A stretch of DNA of 64,000 bases from assembly GCA_029747585.1 (NCBI GenBank), contig JAPEVF010000118.1:1-64000 (forward strand). Reading direction: 5' to 3'. The position numbers and the translations under genes were made by a program. Source of the stretch: Pleurotus djamor. Taxonomy: Eukaryota > Basidiomycota > Agaricomycetes > Agaricales > Pleurotaceae. Of this stretch, positions 1-8,454 are shown piece after piece. Within the stretch, counting starts at the first letter, position 1, and each line of letters begins with the position of its first letter. The notes beneath the pieces were generated by a model that was not told where the DNA came from, made no database searches, and was given only the letters and a program-made list of their open reading frames with translations.

Positions 1-2
1 AC

Positions 3-702
3 GGAAGTAGCACCGGTCTCGCACACGCCATGGAGAAGAGTGCTGCACAGAAACGCCGCTCCAAGTGGATTGTGCGTTCCTTGTACTTTATGTGGTCTGC
101 GGACTGGCGCTCATGCAGGAAACGATTTCTCTAGGTCATCGGTTCAATCATCGCTCTCGTCGGTATCATTGGTATTGCTGTTGGAGTCGGCGTGGCTGTC
201 TCGCAGCGAAACTCTTCTTCTTCGTCATCCTCGTCTTCACCTTCGTCCGGTTCTAATGGACCCACGCAAACGGATCCAAATGACCCAAGTACTTTCGTCA
301 AAGATCCAAAACTTCACAAGGCATTCTATGGAATGGCGTATACGCCAGAGGGCTCGCTGCTCCCAGAGTGCGGTAACTCGCTTGGTGCGTACGGCTATTG
401 GCTATTCCACCGCATACGGAACGGTCAGGCTAACCCGCTTGCATTGCTGTAGAGGCCGTAATCAAAGATATTCAAGTGGGCTCAATTTTAACTGTCTCCT
501 CATGTCCAGATCCTGATGGAAATGCTGCTATTCTTAGGTTCTGTCTCAGTTGACCTCTCGGGTTCGTCTTTATGGCGCAGATTGCAATCAAACTGCGCTT
601 GTGGTATGTGATCACTCTAAGCTGATCTCATCGCATCTCATCGCATCTTTCGCATCCAGCTCGAAGCGATTAAGCAGACGAAAGTCGACATGCAGGTTTA
701 TG
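3..702 (+). CDS. Membrane-anchored GH17 beta-1,3-glucanase-like protein, 5' and 3' partial
   Basis: Spliced reading gives a cytosolic lead containing AQKRRSKW, one membrane segment starting VIGSIIALVGIIGIAVGV, a Ser-rich linker, then the start of a glycoside hydrolase 17 domain: FYGMAYTPEGS, CGNSLEAVIKDIQ, LSQLTSRVRLYGADCNQ and LEAIKQTKVDMQVY. Introns are read at 72-134, 385-452, 476-537 and 604-659, all GT-AG and preserving frame. Family members are type II membrane proteins that remodel cell-wall beta-1,3-glucan. Expected domain sequence stops being recognisable after about 702, shortly before the NN at 853-854, so the catalytic glutamates are missing. The gene also appears to begin upstream of the window. 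Assignment rests on motif recognition. Whether 703-852 is an intron, a broken exon or low-quality sequence cannot be decided. Confidence 0.75.
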
Positions 703-964
703 TCGTCCTTCGCGCATGGATCTCAGAAATTTGTAAGGCGGATTGGACGATGTGAAAATGTGAATCCGTCCTCCAGGCGAGGCAGCGATTGCTTCTGGAA
801 ACAAACTCAACTCCAACATCAATATACCATTTCCCAGATGCCTCCATTCGTTNNTATTATGGAAAAAAATTTATTTATAAAAAAANTAAAAAACATTATT
901 ACTAAAATAAATAAAGTGAACTAAAAATATAATTAAAATAAAATTTATTAAAAGAGGATAAGAA
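703..964. other. Nuclear-to-mitochondrial junction
   Basis: Composition changes from mixed nuclear sequence to strongly AT-rich DNA at the NN at 853-854. The bases just left of it do not continue the GH17 domain in any frame I could follow. The bases to the right lead directly into a copy of the mitochondrial nad2 5' end. A real insertion of mitochondrial DNA or an assembly join would both look like this. Confidence 0.8.
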
Positions 965-1176
965 ATGATTTTTTTAAGTATTTTAATATTAATAGTGGCT
1001 AAGGCCTTAATTTCAAATAATAATTTATCACCAATTTTGTACCCTAGAATTACAGCTATAATTTTTATTTATGCCGGAGTATTATCTTTAAATACTCTTT
1101 ATATTCAGTCAATTGGATCAGGTATAGGAATATATAGCGGTTTATTCCATATTACTTCAATCTCTCAATTTATTGA
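934..1176 (+). repeat. Inverted copy of the nad2 5' end
   Basis: About 243 bp, including the leader and the first ~70 codons of nad2, is repeated almost exactly in inverse orientation at about 4590-4830. The few differences I saw cluster around the codons for LSPI versus LSPV. Similarity ends at the motif AATTTATTGA, which is also part of a short palindromic repeat found elsewhere in this mitochondrial segment. Confidence 0.9.
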
Positions 1177-1549
1177 GAGCTTTATTTATCTCCTAATTTC
1201 ATATTCTTTAGTATTAATTTTTAGTAATCTACCAAAAATTTTAAATAAATTTATGTGTAATAGTCTACCAAAAATTTTTAACTCAAATAACTATTTTAAC
1301 TTTTTTACTATTATTGTTATAATTATTTCAACTTATTATGCATTTTATGACGTTACAATGGTTGACCTTCTTGCAATTTTAATTTTCTTTTTCATGTCTT
1401 TACTGGTTAATAGTTTTATATTAAATAATTTTAAATTTTCCAAAATTTTTATCGTAAAAATTTTACAGAAAATTCTTTTTACATTTATTGCTTTAATAAT
1501 ATTTATCTACTTATTACTATTTTTTTANTATTTTTATTTTTTTACATAA
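965..1549 (+). pseudogene. Chimeric mitochondrial ORF: nad2 N-terminus joined to a membrane-protein fragment
   Basis: The first ~70 residues equal the start of the complete nad2 on the other strand (MIFLSILIL, ITSISQFIE). After that the ORF switches to an unrelated hydrophobic sequence containing NNFKFSKIF and several membrane segments. That second part resembles the N-terminal part of the minus-strand ORF at 4978-6018, which has DNFKFSKLN. It ends near Ns at 1528 and 1563, so the true 3' end is uncertain. It looks like the product of a duplication that captured a nad2 start region, not a functional nad2. Expression is unknown. Confidence 0.7.
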
Positions 1550-1570
1550 AAAAAATTTTTTTNTTTTTTT

Positions 1571-1762
1571 TTTTTGAGAATATTGATGATAAGGTAAGTA
1601 TAAAATTCTTTACCTCGTATTATGAAACAATTAAGACTGTAGCATCAGTTGTTGCTCCTAATATAGGTATCGCTGGCGCCGCAGGCTCAGCCGATTCTGC
1701 CACAATTAAAACCACATCAGGTTTACCTCCTGTACAAAGAGCTGCCGCTGTCACTTTCACTT
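1571..1762 (+). pseudogene. C-terminal fragment of a mitochondrial membrane ORF
   Basis: In the frame beginning after the T-run, the sequence reads as a soluble stretch (SYYETIKTVASVVAPN) followed by GIAGAAGSADSATIK and SGLPPVQRAAAV. This Ala/Gly-rich segment followed by LPPxQRA is reminiscent of hypothetical membrane ORFs in fungal mitochondrial genomes and plasmids. It is separated from the preceding chimeric ORF only by a stop and T homopolymers with an N, so both may be one broken gene. The reading frame runs straight into a GC-rich hairpin element, which probably truncated it. Confidence 0.5.
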
Positions 1763-1965
1763 TCCACACCTTCCCACAGCCACGCCCTCACTGTAACTTT
1801 AGTGTTTGGATCCCCTTTCCCATCCCTTTCCCACCCTACACTTCCCTTCCCTTTCCCTTCCCTACACATCCCTTCCCTTTAGGGTGGGCTGTGAAAGGGG
1901 TGGGTAAGGGTGGGCAGTGTAGGGTGGACAAGTTAAAGTTACAGTGGAAGGGATAAGTGGTAGGG
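1763..1965. repeat. GC-rich hairpin element, copy 1
   Basis: A C/T-rich strand with CCCTTTCCC and CCCTACACTTCCC blocks is followed by its imperfect complement with AGGGTGGGC and GTGTAGGGTGG blocks, giving a long imperfect hairpin. It contrasts sharply with the surrounding AT-rich DNA. A near copy lies at 2150-2372. GC-cluster and double-hairpin elements are known mobile features of fungal mitochondrial DNA. Confidence 0.8.
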
Positions 1966-2149
1966 CAGGCCTGGGCTGGTTATTATAAAAATAAAAACTT
2001 AAAAAAGTAGGCCTAATTGCAAAGTTATTTGTCGCAAATATAAATTTAATCTAACTAATAAAATTTAAACCCCCTGATCGATAAATTTATTCTATGCTTT
2101 ACTAGTAAATATAGCTGATACTAGTACGGCACTAAATATTTCTCTTTAG
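1966..2149. other. Mitochondrial spacer
   Basis: AT-rich spacer between two GC-rich hairpins. A short segment near 1995-2045 can be folded weakly around a GCAAA loop, but no acceptor and T-arm complete a tRNA, so I make no gene call. Confidence 0.5.
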
Positions 2150-2372
2150 ACCCCACCCCCCCCCAACACTTTAACTTTAGTGTTTGGGTCACTATCCCTT
2201 TCACACCCTTTCCCTTTCCCACCCTACACTTCCCTTCCCTTTCCCTTCCCTACACATCCCTTCCCTTTAGGGTGGGCTGTGAAAGGGTGGGTAAGGGTGG
2301 GCAGTGTAGGGCGTGTGTGAAAGGGATAAATTAAAGTTAAATTGGGAAGGGATAGTTAAAGTGAAAGGGATA
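2150..2372. repeat. GC-rich hairpin element, copy 2
   Basis: Same arrangement as the element at 1763-1965: TTTAGTGTTTGG, CCCTTCCC blocks, CTTTAGGGTGGGC at the turn, then complementary GGGTAAGGGTGGG blocks and TTAAAGT at the end. The two copies are direct repeats about 390 bp apart. Confidence 0.8.
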
Positions 2373-2628
2373 AGACTATAATTAAACTAAAATTTTAAGC
2401 TCTCTTTATCATATTCAATTTCTGCACCTTGTACTTTAACATAAAAATAAAAAATGTTGACTTTCATTTTTTTGGTTTTTTTGTTTGTTTNNTTTTTTTT
2501 TTTTTCGTAGCTGCGCAGCAGCTGCGTAGCAGAATAAGAAAACAAGTTGTCACAAGAAAAATGAGATTAATTATAAGATTAAAAGCCAAGGGGGATTAAA
2601 AACAAAAATATTTATTTAAAAATAAAAA
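2373..2628. other. Mitochondrial spacer with a short GC hairpin
   Basis: AT-rich sequence downstream of nad3. A small perfect hairpin, GCTGCGCAGCAGCTGCG, lies near 2510-2527 beside a T-run with NN at 2491-2492. No gene seen. Confidence 0.6.
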
Positions 2629-3001
2629 TTATTTATTATTAGGTTGATCAAAATTAGTTAAAGAGATTGCTCCTGATCCAATTTCTAATACAAATCCTAT
2701 AGTAAGTACAATGAAAAAAANTAATACCAATTGAGAAACCGAAAGTACTTACTTGGTAAAGAGTAACAGCTAGAGGGAATAATAATAAAATTTCAAGATC
2801 AAAAATTAAAAATAAAATAGCTACTGTATAAAAATGAATTTGGAAAGTAGATCTAGTTTGACCATAAATAACAGAGAATCCACATTCATAAGCAGAAACT
2901 TTAGCTTCATCAGGTCTATGAGTAGCTAATAAAACATTTAAACCAAGTAAAGCAAAAGCTAAGATAGGTACAAAAATAAATAACATTAACAAGTTGTTCA
3001 T
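2629..3001 (-). CDS. nad3: NADH dehydrogenase subunit 3 (mitochondrial complex I)
   Basis: Subunit 3 of respiratory complex I, a small membrane subunit near the quinone-binding region. The translation shows the signature [14 protein letters not shown] around residues 29-42, with the conserved loop cysteine, and [10 protein letters not shown] in the second membrane segment. An N at 2721 beside a run of A shifts the raw frame. Reading across it recovers the usual C-terminus, including [14 protein letters not shown] and TNFDQPNNK, with a stop at 2629-2631. The start codon abuts the nad2 stop, the usual fungal nad2-nad3 arrangement and a sign of co-transcription. The frame break is almost certainly a homopolymer error. 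Confidence 0.93.
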
Positions 3002-4801
3002 TTAAAAATTAAATAAAGATAAAGATAATACTTGAGTAATATTTAAGATTATTGAAGGTTTTAGAATAAATAATAAAATAGATAATGTTAGACTAGAAAT
3101 TAAGAAACTATGGAAATTTGTTAATAAATTTACATTTTTAATAGATAAAATATTTTGTGTTTTAATTTCTGATGTTAAGGTATTTTTAGTTATTTCTACT
3201 TCTTCAGATCCTTCGGATCCTTCGGTTGATGTATGAAGAACTTTAATAATTTTTAAATAATAAGAAGCACTTACTACACTAACTAGTATAGCTACAATAG
3301 CAATAAAATAATATCCACTTTGCATTGCTGAATATAAAACAAATTGTTTTGAAAAGAATCCGATTAAAGGAGGCATACCAGCCATAGAGAATAAACAAAT
3401 AGTTAAACTTAAACTAAGTAAAGGATTTGAGAAAAATTGACCTTTAAATTCTGAAATATATTTTATATCTTTTATTTGTTGTAATACACCTATTTCTTTT
3501 AAAGAAGAGAAAGAATTATTATAATTAATTATAGAATTTTTAATAGTATATCCTAAAGCTAATATAATTAAGAACATGTTTAAATTTGTTATTGTATATT
3601 GAATTATATAAAATAATAATGAATCTATTGATTGTTCTGTATTTATAGATAAAGCCAATAAGATAAATCCTACATGAGATATTGTACTATAGGCTAATAG
3701 TCTTTTTATTTTTGTTTGAGCTAAACCTACTATTGTTCCTATTAATAATGAAAGTAATGAACTTATAAGTAATAAATTTTTTATTATTATTGTAGTATTT
3801 ATATCATTTAAAATAGGTAATATTGTTGTTATTTTTGTTATAAATTCTACTCCTGTTAGATTAGAAACTGAAGTTAATAAATTTAAATTATCTATTGCAA
3901 TATATAGACCGCTACCTATTTGAGTATATAATTCTAATAATAAAATTAAAATAGAGATTTTAGGCATTATAGTTAACCAAGTTGTAACTATTGTTGGACT
4001 ATCATCATAAACATCAGGAGACCAATTATGTAAAGGAGCTGCTGCTATTTTAAATAAAAATCCTACAAAAATTAAAGTTAAACCTAAACTTAAACCTTGT
4101 ATTACATAATTAAATTCTGATACTGAAATTAAACTATAAATTGATTCAAAATTAGTTAATCCTGTAAAAGAATAAATTAATCCTGCTCCTAATAAAATTA
4201 AACAAGAAGATAAACCACCTAATAAAAAATATTTTAAACCTGCTGAGGTTGCAGATTCTGAATCTCTAAATAAAGTAGCTAAAATATATAAACCAAAAGA
4301 TTGTAATTCTATACTTAAATACATAGAAATTAAATCAGAAGAAGATACTAATAAAGAAGCTCCTAAAGTACTAAATATTATTACTAAAGAATATTCTGCA
4401 AAATAATTACTTTTATAAAAATCTAGTAATGAGATTGTACTATTATTTGTTTTTTCTTTTAATTGATCTTCTTTTTCAACTGAAGATAATAATACTTTAC
4501 TTAGATCTAAAGAATCTATTGTTTTTCTTTGTAAAACTAAAATAGGCCAAGAGATTAAAATTAAAGAACCTATTAAATAGATAAATCCTTCAATAAATTG
4601 AGAGATTGAAGTAATATGGAATAAACCGCTATATATTCCTATACCTGATCCAATTGACTGAATATAAAGAGTATTTAAAGATAATACTCCGGCATAAATA
4701 AAAATTATAGCTGTAATTCTAGGGTATAACACTGGTGATAAATTATTATTTGAAATTAAGGCCTTAGCCACTATTAATATTAAAATACTTAAAAAAATCA
4801 T
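3002..4801 (-). CDS. nad2: NADH dehydrogenase subunit 2 (mitochondrial complex I)
   Basis: A 599-residue proton-pumping antiporter-like subunit of complex I. The translation is hydrophobic throughout. It contains LSIELQSFGLYILATLFRDSE, the FKIAAAPLHNWSPDVYDDSPT lysine region and FSMAGMPPLIGFFSKQFVL, all typical of nad2. A hydrophilic Ser/Glu-rich insertion (TEGSEGSEEVEIT) sits near residue 525. The gene is uninterrupted and ends exactly where nad3 starts. Its first ~70 codons and leader are duplicated in inverse orientation at 934-1176. Being intact, it could be authentic mitochondrial sequence or a very young nuclear copy. Confidence 0.97.
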   Translation of the reverse strand: MIFLSILILIVAKALISNNNLSPVLYPRITAIIFIYAGVLSLNTLYIQSIGSGIGIYSGLFHITSISQFIEGFIYLIGSLILISWPILVLQRKTIDSLDLSKVLLSSVEKEDQLKEKTNNSTISLLDFYKSNYFAEYSLVIIFSTLGASLLVSSSDLISMYLSIELQSFGLYILATLFRDSESATSAGLKYFLLGGLSSCLILLGAGLIYSFTGLTNFESIYSLISVSEFNYVIQGLSLGLTLIFVGFLFKIAAAPLHNWSPDVYDDSPTIVTTWLTIMPKISILILLLELYTQIGSGLYIAIDNLNLLTSVSNLTGVEFITKITTILPILNDINTTIIIKNLLLISSLLSLLIGTIVGLAQTKIKRLLAYSTISHVGFILLALSINTEQSIDSLLFYIIQYTITNLNMFLIILALGYTIKNSIINYNNSFSSLKEIGVLQQIKDIKYISEFKGQFFSNPLLSLSLTICLFSMAGMPPLIGFFSKQFVLYSAMQSGYYFIAIVAILVSVVSASYYLKIIKVLHTSTEGSEGSEEVEITKNTLTSEIKTQNILSIKNVNLLTNFHSFLISSLTLSILLFILKPSIILNITQVLSLSLFNF

Positions 4802-4977
4802 TTCTTATCCTCTTTTAATAAATTTTATTTTATTATTTTAAAAATAAAAATTGTAATTTAAAATAACAAAAAAAAATTATAATAAAAATATTAAAAGTTT
4901 ATATTATCGAACTGTTTTTTATATTATTAAACATTATTGAGTCAAGGGGGTTATAAAAAAANTCTTTCTTTTCTTAA
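4802..4977. other. Mitochondrial spacer between nad2 leader and downstream ORF
   Basis: AT-rich, with an N at 4962 in an A-run. The part next to nad2 (about 4802-4830) belongs to the inverted duplication. No gene seen. Confidence 0.6.
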
Positions 4978-6018
4978 TTATTTATTTTTAACAAAATTTA
5001 AATATAATTCGCTAAAATCTTCAAAATTTTCTATAAGTATTCCCATATAAAAATAAGAAAAGATATTACAAAATAATAATAGTGATATAATAATAACTAA
5101 AGTAACTGTTTGGGATTTCTCCCAATATTTTAATATTTTTCCTAGTTTTATTTTAAAAATCTTATTATATTTAGATGTTCCAGGAAAAATATAATCTACC
5201 CATTTAAACTCAAAGTTCTTAGTAGAAAGGTATTTTAAAAATAATGAAATTATTAAATTTAAAATAAGAATAATGCTGATAAATTGTAAAAGATGAATCC
5301 CTAAAATTAAGGTTTCAACAGGGTTAGAATTATTTATTAAAGTTTCTAAATAACTAGGCTCATTAATACTTGATGGTGATATTGTAGAAGGAGGACTATT
5401 TCCTCCAAAAGGGCTCTTTGGATTAGAAGTAGAAGAAGAATCATTCTTCAGCATAGCTAAAGTAATAGCTTTATTTGCTGCATTAGCTGTAACATGAGCA
5501 GTCGCACCGGCAAGAGCCCCTAAAGCTACTAATCCTCATTTTTTTATCTTTTTCTCTCTTCTTTTTGTTAATAATTTATTGAGAGAAAAAAAGGCAGGAG
5601 ATCCTGAAACTAAGTTACTCATAGCAGCAGCTCCACCTGCTATAGATACACCTAATCCTAAATTCTCCCCTGCCATAATCAAACCTGTCTTTATTTCTTT
5701 AGCTGCTTCATAAGAAAGATTAACCATAGCAGTCATACTAGGGTTACTATTTTCTATTTCTGTTTTAATTAAATCCTCTCTTGCACAATCTATTTCATTA
5801 ATAATATTATTATTTAATATTAAAAAATAAAAAATAGAAAATATCAGAATTAAAGCTATTAAAGAGAATAGAAATTTTTGTGCTATATTAATTAAATTTA
5901 GTTTAGAAAATTTAAAGTTATCTATTACAAAAGTGAATATTAGATAAAAGATACAAAAAGAAATAATTATTTGTAATATATCATTGTTAAGTATGTTTAT
6001 TAATGTATTTGTTGGCAT
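4978..6018 (-). CDS. Mitochondrial multi-pass membrane ORF of about 346 aa (TGA read as Trp)
   Basis: Under the standard code this looks like two ORFs (5536-6018 and 4978-5454) separated by 27 in-frame codons. The only interruption is TGA at 5536-5538, which encodes Trp in the fungal mitochondrial code, so the gene is one frame. The product has N-terminal membrane segments, a soluble stretch with CAREDLIKTEIENSNPS, a Gly/Ala-rich segment (GLGVSIAGGAAAMSN), a basic KRREKKIKKW turn, GLVALGALAGATAHV, a Ser/Pro-rich loop and two further membrane segments. I do not recognise a defined function. Similar hypothetical membrane ORFs occur in fungal mitochondrial DNA and plasmids. The basic turn is encoded by the dispersed palindromic repeat at 5545-5593. 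Confidence 0.7.
5545..5593. repeat. Dispersed CTCTC...GAGAG palindromic repeat, copy inside an ORF
   Basis: TTTTTCTCTCTTCTTTTTG, a short AT spacer, then TTATTGAGAGAAAAAAAGG. The same motif recurs at about 6905-6970, 7090-7145 and, inverted, at 8328-8388. This copy encodes part of the membrane ORF. Confidence 0.7.
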
Positions 6019-6526
6019 TGTTTTTTATTTTATATTTGTTTAAGGTTTCAATAGGGACTAAATGAAGTGAATAATAAGTTAATATTTATTATTTTAAGTT
6101 AATATTTTTATTATTTCTCTAGATTTATGTGACTTCATTTAATATATCTTAAATTCCATATATATCTAATGGTATACATACGTTCCATTGTCTATACGAT
6201 ATAATGTTTTAATATAATGGATACTATTATATGAATTTAAGATATTAACTAAGATAATTTAGATCCTACACTATAACTTAATGAGGCTCTATCACTTATT
6301 CTAAAAAATAAATTTAATAGATTTTAGATAAGTAAATAATAAATTTATTTATAGTATAAATTTAAATAATTTACGATTAAACATAAGTATCCTTAAATTA
6401 AATTTTATTAATAAAAATTAAAAATTTAAATAAATTATTATTATTTTTTATCTTCTCTTTTAATTTTAATTTAATTAATTTAAATAAGGTTGTGTATTTT
6501 GTTTTTTGTTTTTTGTTTTTTGTTTT
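6019..6526. other. AT-rich mitochondrial spacer
   Basis: No ORF or tRNA seen. It ends in a simple tandem of GTTTTTT units (about 6498-6527) beside the tRNA-Thr gene. Confidence 0.6.
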
Positions 6527-6598
6527 TGCCGAAAACTGGAATTGAACCAATATTTAAATCTTACAAGGAATTCGTTTTACCAATTAAACTATTTCGGC
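6527..6598 (-). tRNA. trnT: tRNA-Thr (UGU)
   Basis: Cloverleaf on the minus strand: acceptor GCCGAAA pairs with TTTCGGC, D-arm GTTT/AAAC, anticodon loop CTTGTAA with anticodon TGT, T-loop TTCAATT, discriminator A. One T-T mismatch in the anticodon stem. CCA is not encoded, as expected. Confidence 0.88.
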
Positions 6599-6824
6599 TG
6601 GGCTATATATTATTTACTTTTACTTTTACTTTTACTTTTACTTTTACTTTCTAAAAAATATTTTTTTATTATTCTTTTTTTATTCTTATTTATTTTTATA
6701 AATTTTTATCCACCTTCTTATAAAATTAAAAATAAAAGAAAATAAATAAAAAANTATAAAGAGTAGGGTAGTAAGAGATGGAGATGTAGCCTTAATTATA
6801 TATTAACTTACTTTTTATATTTCT
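6599..6824. other. AT-rich mitochondrial spacer with simple repeats
   Basis: Holds a run of ACTTTT units (about 6615-6650) and an N at 6754. The apparent ORF through here is low-complexity. Confidence 0.6.
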
Positions 6825-6896
6825 TGCCCCGGGAGAGAATTGAACTCCCATATCTATATCTTCAGAATAGCGCTTTGACCACTAAGCAACCGAGGC
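6825..6896 (-). tRNA. trnF: tRNA-Phe (GAA)
   Basis: Minus-strand cloverleaf: acceptor GCCTCGG/CCGGGGC, D-loop AGTGGTCAA, anticodon loop CTGAAGA with anticodon GAA, T-loop TTCAATT, discriminator A. The closing pair of the anticodon stem is a T-T mismatch. Confidence 0.87.
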
Positions 6897-7351
6897 TTAT
6901 TACTTTACTTTCTTTTTGTCTTTTTTCTCTCTTCTTTTGTTATAATTTAATTTATTGAGAGAAAAAANGGCAAAAACAAATAAAAACAAATAAAATTAAA
7001 ATTAAAATTTAAATTAAAATTAAAATTAAATTAATTAATATAGGATTGTTTAGTTTACTTTCTTTTCTTTTATCTCCTTTTAAATGACTTTTTGTTTTCT
7101 TTTTTTCTCTCTTCTTTTTGTTATAATTTATTGAGAAAAAAAAGAAAAACAAAAAACAAAAATATTTTTTAGTAAAATAATAATAAAAATTTCTACTAGT
7201 AAAAGAAAAAGTTGTAGGCTTTCTAAATAAAATAATAATAAATAAAAAATAAATTAAATAAATTCTTTTATATTTAATTTATTTCTATTTTATTTTAAAA
7301 GAGATGTAACCTTAATTATATACTATATTAGATTAATTAAATTAATAAAAA
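6897..7351. other. AT-rich mitochondrial spacer with two palindromic repeat copies
   Basis: Contains the CTCTC...GAGAG repeat at about 6905-6970 (with an N at 6967) and about 7090-7145. No gene seen. Confidence 0.6.
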
Positions 7352-7436
7352 GGGCAGGTGATCCGATTGGTAATGGTGGTTCTCTGTAAAAGAATTGGTT
7401 AAATGTCCGTAAAAGGTTCGATTCCTTTACTGCTCA
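7352..7436 (+). tRNA. trnY: tRNA-Tyr (GUA)
   Basis: 85-nt class II tRNA: acceptor GGGCAGG against ACTGCTC, anticodon stem GTTCT/AGAAT around CTGTAAA (anticodon GTA), a long variable arm, and T-arm AAAGGTTCGATTCCTTT. The long variable arm supports Tyr. Confidence 0.9.
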
Positions 7437-7749
7437 AAAAAATCTTTAAGCTTATAAATTAATAATTATAAATTTTAAGTAAAACTTTCCTTCTTTTGGA
7501 TCTGATCTAAAAAAAAAGTAAGCTAAATACTCTGGTATTTCCAGCCCTGCCATGCTCATCCACCCTACCCATCCCTACCCTACCCTTCCCTTTCACTGCC
7601 CTTAAGGGATGTGTAGGGTGGGAAAGGGAAAGGGCTGGGAAAGGGAAGGGGTAGAAACAAACCTATGAGAAAAAAGATAAATAATATCTTTTTTATTTTT
7701 TTTTATAAATAATATATTTAATTTTTTTTATATAAATTAATTAAATTTT
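7437..7749. repeat. Mitochondrial spacer with GC-rich hairpin copy 3
   Basis: About 7545-7655 holds another GC-rich hairpin element: CCACCCTACCC and CCCTTTCACTGCCC, then AAGGGATGTGTAGGGTGGG and AAAGGGAAAGGGC. Flanks are AT-rich and gene-free. Confidence 0.75.
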
Positions 7750-7822
7750 AAGACTTTAGCATAATGGTTAATGCAGTTCGCTCATAATGGATATTATAAG
7801 GGTTCGAATCCCTTAGGTCTTA
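7750..7822 (+). tRNA. trnM: tRNA-Met (CAU)
   Basis: Acceptor AAGACTT/AGGTCTT, D-loop with GGTTAAT, anticodon stem GTTCG/TGGAT around CTCATAA (anticodon CAT), T-arm AAGGGTTCGAATCCCTT. Sequence alone does not say whether it is an initiator, elongator or lysidine-modified Ile tRNA. Confidence 0.9.
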
Positions 7823-8202
7823 TATTATAATGTGTTATAAATTTTTTTTTTTNAATCTTCCCACTTGTCCCTTTCACTTTAACTTTCCAATTTAACTTTA
7901 AATTAAGTGGGAGTGCCGGGGTGGAGGGTGTGAAAGTTATATTATGTTTAAATACTTTTAAAAGAAATGAAAATGGAAAAGTTAATAAATTAATAAAAAT
8001 AATAATTATAATTATTTTAAATTAAATTAAAAAAAAATATTATTACTAGACTAGCACTAGCTAATTGTAACTATAAATTATTTTTTTTTTCTATTCTCTA
8101 ATAAATAAAATAACATAAAATAAAATAAAAAAATATAATAAAAATAAAATATTATAAATAAAATAAAATAAAATAATATAATATAAGATAAAAATAAAAT
8201 AA
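7823..8202. repeat. Mitochondrial spacer with a partial GC-rich element
   Basis: A shorter GC-rich hairpin remnant lies at about 7856-7937 (CTTCCCACTTGTCCC ... GGTGGAGGGTGTG), after an N at 7853. The rest is AT-rich with AAATA-type simple sequence. No gene seen. Confidence 0.6.
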
Positions 8203-8288
8203 GGGCATTTGGTCGAGTCTGGTTTATGGCCCTCGTCTTGAAAACGAGTACTTCTTTGAAGTCGTGAGTTCAAATCTCACAGTGCCCG
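8203..8288 (+). tRNA. trnS: tRNA-Ser (UGA)
   Basis: 86-nt class II tRNA: acceptor GGGCATT/AGTGCCC, anticodon stem CTCGT/ACGAG around CTTGAAA (anticodon TGA), long variable arm TACTTCTTTGAAGTC, T-arm GTGAGTTCAAATCTCAC, discriminator G. Confidence 0.93.
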
Positions 8289-8327
8289 TTAAATTACTTA
8301 TTCTTAATTTTTAATTATACTTTTTTA

Positions 8328-8388
8328 TTTTTTCTTTTTTCTTTTTTCTCTCAATAAATTATAACAAAAAGAAGAGAGAAAAAAAAGG
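8328..8388. repeat. Dispersed palindromic repeat, inverted copy
   Basis: TTTTTTCTCTCAATAAATT, then ACAAAAAGAAGAGAG and AAAAAAGG. This is the reverse orientation of the copies at 5545, 6905 and 7090. Confidence 0.7.
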
Positions 8389-8454
8389 CAACAAAAAAAT
8401 AAATAAATAAAAAATAAAAATAAATAAAAATAAATTAAATAAATTAATATAAAA

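Noticed and set aside
1990..2050. Possible extra mitochondrial tRNA around a GTCGCAA loop
   Set aside because: The anticodon stem is poor and no acceptor or T-arm completes the cloverleaf.
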